From assembly GCA_001774945.1 (NCBI GenBank), contig MFBL01000053.1, forward strand, positions 1 to 9,875: a stretch of DNA of 9,875 nt, given 5' to 3'. This DNA is from Candidatus Curtissbacteria bacterium RIFCSPHIGHO2_12_FULL_41_17. Lineage in GTDB: Bacteria > Patescibacteriota > Microgenomatia > Curtissbacterales > GWA2-41-24. The notes beneath the pieces were generated by a model, which saw only the letters and a list, made by a program, of their open reading frames with translations, searched no databases and had not been told where the DNA came from. Position numbers and translations under genes: made by a program. This document shows, one piece after another, positions 1-4,966 of this stretch (the stretch's first letter is position 1; every line of letters starts with the position of its first letter).

Positions 1-68
1 CCGGATCTCTTTTTGGTTTAGTTTACGATTTTGTGTTTTTGAGAAATGGAAAATAAATAGGTTATTGA

Positions 69-177
69 GGATAATTAGGATATTGAGGCTACTAAGGATA
101 TTGAAAGAGTAAGTTAAATTACCTTAATAACCTTAATTTTCTTAATACTCTTAATACCCTAAATATCCTAATTTTCC
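69..177. repeat. Large imperfect palindrome upstream of the 170-aa gene
   Basis: The first 204 bases contain no gene that I can support, and bases 1-60 show nothing recognisable. Bases 69-88 pair with 158-177 at 18 of 20 positions. The core is a perfect 12-bp inverted repeat, AATTAGGATATT at 73-84 against AATATCCTAATT at 162-173. The left half repeats purine-rich words such as GGATATTGA at 78 and 96. The right half repeats pyrimidine-rich words such as CCTTAAT and CTTAAT, so the arms stay partly complementary towards the centre. As RNA this could end an upstream transcript; as DNA it could extrude a cruciform. It ends about 12 bp before the extended -10 box at 189. The inverted repeat is seen directly; its role is unknown. 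Confidence 0.7.
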
Positions 178-188
178 GAGTTTACCTC

Positions 189-197
189 TGCTATAAT
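189..197 (+). promoter_or_regulatory. Extended -10 promoter, predicted leaderless start
   Basis: TGCTATAAT at 189-197 is a perfect extended -10 element (TGnTATAAT). No good -35 hexamer lies 16-18 bp upstream, which is usual for extended -10 promoters. Seven bases separate the box from the ATG at 205, so transcription should begin at or next to the start codon. There is no room for a ribosome binding site. Confidence 0.7.
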
Positions 198-204
198 TAC
201 CTCA

Positions 205-717
205 ATGGCTGTTGCTAATGATACACCTCTCCCCGACAGAACAGGAACCGGGGATAATGATCAATCGGGTCAAACTCAGCAGGTTCCCGCAAGCGGTACT
301 TTAGTCAAGGAGCAAGAACCGACTGCTACGACTGAAGAGAAAAAAATCCTGTCCGAAATAGTCAAAAGCAGTGAAGCGGTTGATGAGCAGGCAGAGCAAG
401 AGGTCGTGAAGGCAATTTCGGAAGCGAGACTTTCAACGCCTGAACCAAAAATTCCGCCGGATGTTTCCGACAGCGGTATCAAAAACCCAAATCAGGAAGC
501 CAGAGAAGTTATAACACGCGGAACGACTATTAATTTGCCCATTGAAGAAGATGAGTACAAGAAAGGATTGCATTTAAAAATTAAGACAGCCGTTGTTGAC
601 AAAGTAGTTTTTGGGACTTCGAGTCTATTTGCACTGGCAACCTGGGTTGGTAAAATAATTAAATTTGCTCATAAACACGCGATGAGGGTGGTATTTAGGG
701 GAAAGGAGAGTGGTTAA
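205..717 (+). CDS. Unrecognised 170-aa protein, disordered N-terminus, hydrophobic C-terminus
   Basis: I do not recognise this protein. Residues 1-100 are rich in T, E, Q, P, S and K with little hydrophobic content, so they are probably disordered. Residues about 45-75 are charged and helix-prone. From about residue 115 the sequence turns structured, and about 133-152 form a hydrophobic stretch ending in basic residues (KIIKFAHKHAMR), which could be a short membrane or membrane-surface helix. There is no N-terminal signal peptide. The ATG at 205 is favoured because a perfect extended -10 box ends 7 nt before it. It lies 43 bp upstream of the TraG/VirD4-like ATPase on the same strand, and both spacers share the word GGATATTGAGG. 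A partner or accessory role for that ATPase is inferred from position only. Confidence 0.75.
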   Translation: MAVANDTPLPDRTGTGDNDQSGQTQQVPASGTLVKEQEPTATTEEKKILSEIVKSSEAVDEQAEQEVVKAISEARLSTPEPKIPPDVSDSGIKNPNQEAREVITRGTTINLPIEEDEYKKGLHLKIKTAVVDKVVFGTSSLFALATWVGKIIKFAHKHAMRVVFRGKESG

Positions 718-718
718 A

Positions 719-757
719 CAGGATATTGAGGGTATAGAGGATCCTTAATTTCCTCTA
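719..757. repeat. Spacer built from the same words as the 69-177 palindrome
   Basis: The spacer starts with GGATATTGAGG (721-731), identical to bases 78-88, and continues with CCTTAATT and CCTC words resembling the right arm of the upstream palindrome. AGAGGA (736-741) and TCCTCT (751-756) form a 6-bp stem ending 5 nt before the ATG at 761. No Shine-Dalgarno sequence is visible. The 170-aa gene is thus bracketed by related sequence. Confidence 0.5.
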
Positions 758-760
758 CTC

Positions 761-3124
761 ATGCCGATAGAGGATACTGGACAAGCTGTTGGCCAAATAG
801 ATTTTTTATCCGGAATTGAACTCTTTTTAAGCACCCTGGGATTTTTAGCTTTGATATTGGTTATTTTGGCAGTTCTGGCTGCAGCTGTCGGGTACATTTG
901 GATAATCTGGATGCGCAACAAAGACAGGGAAGAGAGGTCTTTGGACTTTGTCCTGCTTTCTGTAGCCGTACCCAGAGATAACGAGATCAAAATTGATGCT
1001 GCCGAACAAATGTTTTCTTCGATTTACTCAGTCTACAGGAGCGGTACATTTTCTTTCCTAAAACCCCAGGATCACATATCTCTGGAATTGGTTGCCTTAC
1101 CTGAGCAACTCAAGTTTTATTTCTCCTGCCCGAAATCCCTGCAGGATTTGGTAGAAAAGCAAATTCACGGGGCATATCCGGGAGCAGAAGTTAGGGAGGT
1201 TGAGGAATACAATATTTTCTCCCAAGAGGGCAAGCTGGCTTTTGCCGCTTTAAAACTAAAAAGCGCAAGTTATTATCCTATAAAGACATACAAAGAACTG
1301 GCGACAGACCCTTTAAGTCAAGTAACTTCCGCTTTGGCCAAGATGCAACCCAATGAGGGAGCAGTTGTCCAAATATTGGCAGCGCCGGCAAACGCTAAAT
1401 GGAGAGCAAAAGGTAAAAAATTTGTCACCAAAACTAAAGAAGCGGAACTTTCGCCAAAAGGAGAGACAAGAACAGCGCCGGATCCCAAAAAAATGGAGGC
1501 CATTGAAAGCAAAACTTCAAAAGTCGGTTTTAACATAGTTATAAGAATTGTCGTTAGTGCAAAAACAGAAGAGCAGGCAAAAGTTCATGTAGACAATATT
1601 AAATCGACATTTGCCCAGTTTACTTCCGACTATAACGGATTAACCGGAGTTAATATTCGTTTCAAAAAACAGTTTTTGGTGGATTTCGTATACCGCTATA
1701 TGCCGCTCTTTGGCAATTTCGGAGTTTTAAATACCGAAGAATTGGCAACACTCTTCCATTTGCCTAATAAAACTGTGGAAACTCCCGGGATTTTTTGGGT
1801 TAACGCCAAAAGAGCACCGGCACCGGCGGAGCTTCCATCAAGCGGCCTTCATCTTGGTAAAAGTGTCTATCGAGGTTCGACGAAGGAAGTTTATATTGCC
1901 GAAGATGACAGAAGAAGACACTTTTATATTGTCGGAAAGACCGGAACCGGTAAGACGGAGACGCTCAAATATTTAGTAATGCAGGATATTCATGCAGGAC
2001 ATGGTGTTGCTTTCATTGACCCTCATGGCGATGCGGCAGAAGATATTTTGACTCAAATTCCGCCCCAGAGAGCAGAAGACGTGATTTACTTTAATCCGGC
2101 AGATACCGAAAGGCCGCTCGGTATGAATATGCTTGAGGCGTCAACGGAGCAGGAAAAGCACTTTGTGGCTACCTACATTGTGGGTTTAATGTACAAACTT
2201 TACGACCCTCACAAAACTGGAATTATCGGTCCAAGATTTGAACATGCCATCAGAAACGCCATGCTTACAGTGATGAGCGAGCCGGGTAATACTTTTGTAG
2301 AGGTGGTGAGGGTCTTAACTGATGCTAAGTTTGTTCAGGAGTTGCTACCAAAAGTCACAGACCCGGTTGTCAGACGCTATTGGACTGATCAAATCGCCCA
2401 GACTGCGGACTTTCATAAAAGCGAGGTTTTGGATTATATCGTTTCCAAGTTTGGAAGGTTTGTTACCAACAGAATGATGAGAAATATTATTGGGCAGTCA
2501 AAAAGCGCCTTTAACCTTCGCGATATCATGGATAATAAAAAAATTCTAATCGTTAATCTTTCCAAAGGCAGAGTTGGTGAAGAGAATTCGAACTTTTTGG
2601 GATTAGTTTTAGTGCCCAAGATTTTAGTTGCAGCAATGAGCCGGCAGGATGTACCGGAAGAACAGAGGCCGGATTTCTTCCTCTATGTTGACGAGTTTCA
2701 GAATTTTGCGACGGAAACGTTTGCCGATATTTTGTCGGAGGCTCGGAAATTCCGTTTAAATTTAATTGTCGCCAACCAGTTTATCGGGCAAGTGGAGGAG
2801 GAGGTTAAGAATGCGGTTTTTGGCAACGTGGGGACCCTGATTGGTTTTCGGGTGGGGGTGACCGATGCTAATTACCTGCAGCATGAATTCACGCCGGTTT
2901 TTAATGAAACGGATTTAATTAATGTCGAAAGGTTTCATGCGTATGTCAAGACGATTGTTCACAACGAGCCGGTGCCGCCGTTTTCTTTGGATACGACACG
3001 GGATCTGGCGAAAGTCGAGCGCGATCCGCGAATTGCCGAAATGATCAAACAGCTTTCCAGATTGCGCTATGGCCGCGATGTTAATGTTGTCGATGCGGAG
3101 ATAATACATCGCGCTCGCCTTTAA
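761..3124 (+). CDS. TraG/VirD4-like membrane-anchored ATPase (type IV secretion or DNA-transfer type)
   Basis: This 787-aa protein has one strong membrane helix near the N-terminus (about 20-50, followed by MRNKDREER), then a region of about 300 residues with no motif I can name, then a RecA-like motor domain. The Walker A motif is GKTGTGKT (392-399), followed by the strand motif FIDPHGD (418-424). Walker B is FFLYVDEFQ, with D644 and E645, and ANQFIGQ (671-677) fits the later sensor motif. These fit the HerA/FtsK superfamily, closest to TraG/TrwB/VirD4 coupling-type ATPases, which drive DNA or protein through a membrane pore. Such proteins are widespread in CPR genomes without a full conjugation system, so the substrate is uncertain. 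The 3' part is richer in GC than the middle (about 52% at 2941-3060 against about 35-42% in two upstream 60-bp lines, hand counts). Its last 58 coding bases are duplicated downstream. Confidence 0.85.
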   Translation: MPIEDTGQAVGQIDFLSGIELFLSTLGFLALILVILAVLAAAVGYIWIIWMRNKDREERSLDFVLLSVAVPRDNEIKIDAAEQMFSSIYSVYRSGTFSFLKPQDHISLELVALPEQLKFYFSCPKSLQDLVEKQIHGAYPGAEVREVEEYNIFSQEGKLAFAALKLKSASYYPIKTYKELATDPLSQVTSALAKMQPNEGAVVQILAAPANAKWRAKGKKFVTKTKEAELSPKGETRTAPDPKKMEAIESKTSKVGFNIVIRIVVSAKTEEQAKVHVDNIKSTFAQFTSDYNGLTGVNIRFKKQFLVDFVYRYMPLFGNFGVLNTEELATLFHLPNKTVETPGIFWVNAKRAPAPAELPSSGLHLGKSVYRGSTKEVYIAEDDRRRHFYIVGKTGTGKTETLKYLVMQDIHAGHGVAFIDPHGDAAEDILTQIPPQRAEDVIYFNPADTERPLGMNMLEASTEQEKHFVATYIVGLMYKLYDPHKTGIIGPRFEHAIRNAMLTVMSEPGNTFVEVVRVLTDAKFVQELLPKVTDPVVRRYWTDQIAQTADFHKSEVLDYIVSKFGRFVTNRMMRNIIGQSKSAFNLRDIMDNKKILIVNLSKGRVGEENSNFLGLVLVPKILVAAMSRQDVPEEQRPDFFLYVDEFQNFATETFADILSEARKFRLNLIVANQFIGQVEEEVKNAVFGNVGTLIGFRVGVTDANYLQHEFTPVFNETDLINVERFHAYVKTIVHNEPVPPFSLDTTRDLAKVERDPRIAEMIKQLSRLRYGRDVNVVDAEIIHRARL

Positions 3125-3157
3125 TTTCCCTAGAACTTATTTTGTGCTAAAATTTGG
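3067..3157 (+). repeat. 91-bp direct repeat, copy A (ATPase 3' end plus extended -10 box)
   Basis: This block covers the last 18 codons and stop of the ATPase gene plus the following 33 bp. It aligns without gaps to 3676-3766, at about 81% identity by hand count (17 mismatches in 91). It ends with TGCTAAAATTTGG. Conservation extends past the stop codon through the -10-like box, so the whole block was copied rather than a protein motif being shared. Confidence 0.85.
3145..3153 (+). promoter_or_regulatory. Extended -10 box in repeat copy A
   Basis: TGCTAAAAT at 3145-3153 matches TGnTAtAAT except for one base and is identical to the box in front of the tRNA gene at 3754-3762. It could start a transcript near 3160 with a leader of about 30 nt for hicB. 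A second box nearer hicB (3175-3183) is the better fit for that gene. Confidence 0.45.
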
Positions 3158-3174
3158 GCCAGTTGGTTAAATGA

Positions 3175-3183
3175 TGATAAAAT
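3175..3183 (+). promoter_or_regulatory. Extended -10 promoter of hicBA, predicted leaderless
   Basis: TGATAAAAT at 3175-3183 is an extended -10 element with one departure from TGnTATAAT. Seven bases separate it from the ATG of hicB at 3191, the same spacing as at 197/205. HicB antitoxins commonly repress their own promoter, but no clear operator was identified here. A weak AGG (3184-3186) precedes the ATG. Confidence 0.55.
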
Positions 3184-3190
3184 AGGCAAG

Positions 3191-3430
3191 ATGAAAACAG
3201 CCAAAGTTCTAAAATTTCCGGTTTATTTAGAGTACGACTTTGAGTATGGTGGTTACGTTGTCGATTGTCCCACCCTGCCGGGATGTATGACTCAAGGCAA
3301 GACTAAAAAGGAAGCATTAACAAATATCAAGGAAGCAATAAGAGGCTATCTTGTGGTTCTCAAAAAACACGGCAAGACTGCAATTCCTCTTGTTGATACA
3401 CGTCCTCACTTTGTTTCCGTAACCATTTAA
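3191..3430 (+). CDS. hicB: HicB-family antitoxin
   Basis: This 79-aa protein matches the short HicB form. Its N-terminal fold has the family pattern of a strand with Y-x-E-Y-D, then GGYVVDCPTLPGC (residues 20-32), then a helix with QGKTKKEALTNIKEAIRGYL (35-54). HicB neutralises the HicA mRNA interferase by covering its active site. The chain ends soon after the HicB fold (DTRPHFVSVTI), so the C-terminal helix-turn-helix or ribbon-helix-helix domain of longer HicB proteins is absent. Any autoregulation would therefore need another route. The antitoxin precedes the toxin and the two genes overlap by one base (TAATG), which implies translational coupling. The pair sits exactly between the two 91-bp repeats. 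Confidence 0.88.
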   Translation: MKTAKVLKFPVYLEYDFEYGGYVVDCPTLPGCMTQGKTKKEALTNIKEAIRGYLVVLKKHGKTAIPLVDTRPHFVSVTI

Positions 3431-3657
3431 TGAGTCGTCTTGCTAATATTTCCGGTCGCGAAGCAGTCAAGAGATTTGCCAAAGTTGGTTATTATTTAGA
3501 TCATCAAGAGGGAAGCCATATGATTTTGTATCATAAAAGCGGTGATCGTTTACCCCTTTCAATCCCAGATCATAAAGAACTTGCACCCGGTCTTTTGCGG
3601 GCACAAATCAGAAAAGCAGGCTTAACAGTTGAAGAATTTTTAAGGTTGAAAAAATAA
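3430..3657 (+). CDS. hicA: HicA-family toxin (mRNA interferase)
   Basis: This 75-aa protein has the HicA double-stranded RNA-binding-like fold and its signature. It opens with the helix SGREAVKRFAKVGYYLDHQ (residues 8-26), then GSHMILYH (28-35) with the catalytic histidine H30, and then the PLSIPDHKELAPGLLRAQIRKAGL block (42-65). HicA cleaves mRNA and tmRNA in translation-dependent or independent ways and causes reversible growth arrest. The family is usually 60-85 aa, so the gene looks complete, and no key residue is missing. The start overlaps the hicB stop by one base. The cassette is more likely a selfish or stabilising module than a housekeeping one, since it interrupts an older junction between the ATPase gene and the tRNA. 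Confidence 0.9.
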   Translation: MSRLANISGREAVKRFAKVGYYLDHQEGSHMILYHKSGDRLPLSIPDHKELAPGLLRAQIRKAGLTVEEFLRLKK

Positions 3658-3665
3658 AGCAGATG

Positions 3666-3683
3666 GGCCGTACCACTACGGCC
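3666..3683 (+). terminator. Hairpin after hicA, possible weak terminator
   Basis: GGCCGTA (3666-3672) and TACGGCC (3677-3683) form a perfect 7-bp GC-rich stem with a CCAC loop, 8 nt after the hicA stop. No U-run follows, so intrinsic termination would be poor. The right arm overlaps repeat copy B and the left arm is outside it, so the hairpin spans the recombination junction. Confidence 0.4.
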
Positions 3684-3733
3684 GCGATGTGAATGTTGCT
3701 GATGCCCAAGTAGTTCACAGCGCTCGCCTTTAA
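3676..3733 (+). pseudogene. Fragment of the 3' end of a second TraG/VirD4-like gene
   Basis: Bases 3676-3733 read YGRDVNVADAQVVHSARL and a stop, starting from the TAC codon at 3677. They align with the last 18 residues of the ATPase (YGRDVNVVDAEIIHRARL) and its stop. Nothing upstream of 3676 in this frame resembles the ATPase, so the rest of this copy is missing. Several differences are conservative (E/Q, I/V), suggesting that the copy came from a functional homologue rather than decaying in place. It is too short to encode anything alone. Confidence 0.8.
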
Positions 3734-3753
3734 TTTTCCTGTAGACTAATTTG

Positions 3754-3762
3754 TGCTAAAAT
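3754..3762 (+). promoter_or_regulatory. Extended -10 promoter of the tRNA gene
   Basis: TGCTAAAAT at 3754-3762 lies 12 nt before the first base of the tRNA at 3775, so transcription should start near 3769 with a short 5' leader to be removed by RNase P. It is carried inside repeat copy B. No convincing -35 box was seen. Confidence 0.55.
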
Positions 3763-3774
3763 TTGGCAAGTATT

Positions 3775-3846
3775 GGGCCTGTAGCTCAATGGCAGAGCAA
3801 CACTCTTATAAGGTGTAGGTTCCCGGTTCGAGTCCAGGCAGGCCCA
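3775..3846 (+). tRNA. tRNA-Ile, anticodon UAU
   Basis: A complete cloverleaf can be drawn. The acceptor stem GGGCCTG (3775-3781) pairs perfectly with CAGGCCC (3839-3845). The D stem is GCTC/GAGC with a 7-nt loop containing GG. The anticodon stem is ACACT/GGTGT around the loop CTTATAA, giving anticodon TAT at 3807-3809. The variable loop has 5 nt. The T arm is CCCGG/CCAGG with loop TTCGAGT and one C-A mismatch. The discriminator is A3846. CCA is not encoded (CTG follows). UAU pairs with AUA, so the tRNA should carry isoleucine. A37, A38, A73, the C4-G69 pair and U12-A23 agree with known isoleucine identity elements, while position 29-41 is A-U rather than C-G. Most bacteria instead read AUA with a lysidine-modified CAU tRNA. 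Confidence 0.88.
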
Positions 3847-3850
3847 CTGC

Positions 3851-4030
3851 ATGACAGAAAAACCGGAATTGAGAATTATTAAAGCAGCCACAGATAACTC
3901 TCCAAGCGTTGTGGAGATTATTGGTGCAAATGCCCAGCCGGTTGCAGACCCTAATTACAGCAAAGAAATAATTGTCAGGTCGAATCCCCTAGGGCCAAGT
4001 TCAGTTGAATTCATTCCCCAAAATTCTTAA
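3851..4030 (+). CDS. Small 59-aa hypothetical ORF directly after the tRNA
   Basis: An uninterrupted ORF runs from ATG at 3851 to TAA at 4028-4030, beginning MTEKPELRIIKAATDNSPSV and ending EFIPQNS. Composition looks protein-like, with alternating hydrophobic and polar residues (LRIIKAA, VVEIIGANA, EIIVRS) that suggest a few beta strands. There is no signal peptide or membrane helix and no family I recognise. It starts 4 nt after the tRNA and lacks its own -10 box or Shine-Dalgarno, so expression would depend on read-through from the tRNA promoter. It ends 46 bp before fic. I looked for the [S/T]xxxE[G/N] inhibitory motif of Fic antitoxins and did not find it. Confidence 0.4.
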   Translation: MTEKPELRIIKAATDNSPSVVEIIGANAQPVADPNYSKEIIVRSNPLGPSSVEFIPQNS

Positions 4031-4042
4031 TTTTCCCTAATT

Positions 4043-4070
4043 TTGAAAAACTGTCAACAAAAGCTAGAAT
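4043..4070 (+). promoter_or_regulatory. -35/-10 promoter of fic, predicted leaderless
   Basis: TTGAAA (4043-4048) and TAGAAT (4065-4070) are separated by 16 bp and closely match the sigma-70 consensus. Only 6 bases separate the -10 from the ATG at 4077, so the transcript should start at or next to the start codon. It probably also drives nadK, which follows fic by 5 nt. Confidence 0.65.
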
Positions 4071-4076
4071 GTTGAT

Positions 4077-4961
4077 ATGGATCAGACACAAGTTGAGCAA
4101 AAAGAGATTTCTGTCAAAGAAAAACCTTTAAAACCTGAAGAAAAAGAGTTTGCTGAACGAGGGGAAAGGATTGATGAAATAGTAAATTATTTCAATAGCC
4201 CGGCTGCTGCAGCATCTCATCAGCAATTATTACAAGAGCAAGACCCTGAGAAAAAAAGAATTATGCTTGATCAGATGGCTGACAGAATTAATACGTTATC
4301 AACAGGTAAGCAACAACCAAAATTTCTTGAATCAACAAAGATCGCTATTGAGGGAATTGATCAGGAATGGGGTGTTGATTGGCAGCCGCCACGGCCTGCA
4401 GATGTCATCTATGAAGCCTATATAAACAAAGCTGCTGACTTGATTGCAGCGGGTGATATTGAAGGCGCCGCCGCAACGATGTTTCAAGCAGTAAATTTGA
4501 TACATCCTTATCAAGACGGAAACGGACGCACCTCAAGATTATTGTATCTTTATATGCAGGATCCTGATTCGGTAAAAAATCCAAGTGTTGTGGATGCTTT
4601 TTTAAGAATGGATTACAGAAGAGGCAAAAGTCGTGAGGCAAGTAGCCATAATCTAACATCTGCTTTTGAATTATTAAAGAGAAAATATGGTGTAGATCGT
4701 CTACCACTGCTTAGATTTAAGGATGGTCAGATTGCAAATATGGGATTGGGTAACCAATTAAGAAGCATGGCGCATGTAATGTTAGGTGGAGAAGCAAGAC
4801 ATGCTGATAATTTACCTGTAGTTGTAGACTACACTAATTTAGCTCCTGAAGAAGCAGCGAAATTGGAAGAAAAGACCAACGCTTTGAGAAAAGAACTTTT
4901 ATTATCCCTACTTGATCTTTCTGAGGAAAGACAGGTTGTAACCCAAAAAATGAGAGTGTAA
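4077..4961 (+). CDS. Fic-domain protein (predicted AMP- or NMP-transferase)
   Basis: This 294-aa protein carries the Fic signature HPYQDGNGRTSR at residues 143-154. The catalytic His is H143, the metal-binding acidic residue D147, the phosphate-binding loop GNGR is 148-151, and R154 is conserved. Fic enzymes usually transfer AMP from ATP to a hydroxyl side chain of a target protein; some transfer other groups. Residues 1-80 are charged and helical, the Fic core spans roughly 85-200, and a C-terminal helical part with a Glu/Leu-rich segment (257-285) follows. I could not find the inhibitory motif [S/T]xxxE[G/N], so the class and means of silencing are unclear. There is no signal peptide, so it should act in the cytosol. 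It lies next to hicBA and the tRNA and may belong to the same accessory patch. The target is unknown. Confidence 0.85.
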   Translation: MDQTQVEQKEISVKEKPLKPEEKEFAERGERIDEIVNYFNSPAAAASHQQLLQEQDPEKKRIMLDQMADRINTLSTGKQQPKFLESTKIAIEGIDQEWGVDWQPPRPADVIYEAYINKAADLIAAGDIEGAAATMFQAVNLIHPYQDGNGRTSRLLYLYMQDPDSVKNPSVVDAFLRMDYRRGKSREASSHNLTSAFELLKRKYGVDRLPLLRFKDGQIANMGLGNQLRSMAHVMLGGEARHADNLPVVVDYTNLAPEEAAKLEEKTNALRKELLLSLLDLSEERQVVTQKMRV

Positions 4962-4966
4962 CAAAA

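Larger units (their letters stand above)
3676..3766 (+). repeat. 91-bp direct repeat, copy B
   Basis: Partner of 3067-3157, with a start-to-start distance of 609 bp. Strings shared exactly include GGCCGCGATG, GCGCTCGCCTTTAATTT and TTTGTGCTAAAATTTGG. The left boundary abuts the hicBA segment and the right boundary lies 8 bp before the tRNA. Confidence 0.85.

Noticed and set aside
3666..3683. Full intrinsic terminator after hicA
   Set aside because: The stem is strong but no U-run follows, so it is listed only as a possible weak terminator.
3976..4000. tRNA 3'-end-like string (GGTCGAATCCCCTAGGGCC)
   Set aside because: It recalls a T-loop plus acceptor end, but the loop lacks one T, the T stem does not pair, and it lies in an open frame. 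Probably chance.
4405..4707. Minus-strand open frame of 100 codons inside fic
   Set aside because: Antisense shadow of a gene with an intact Fic motif; no promoter, start signal or family match.
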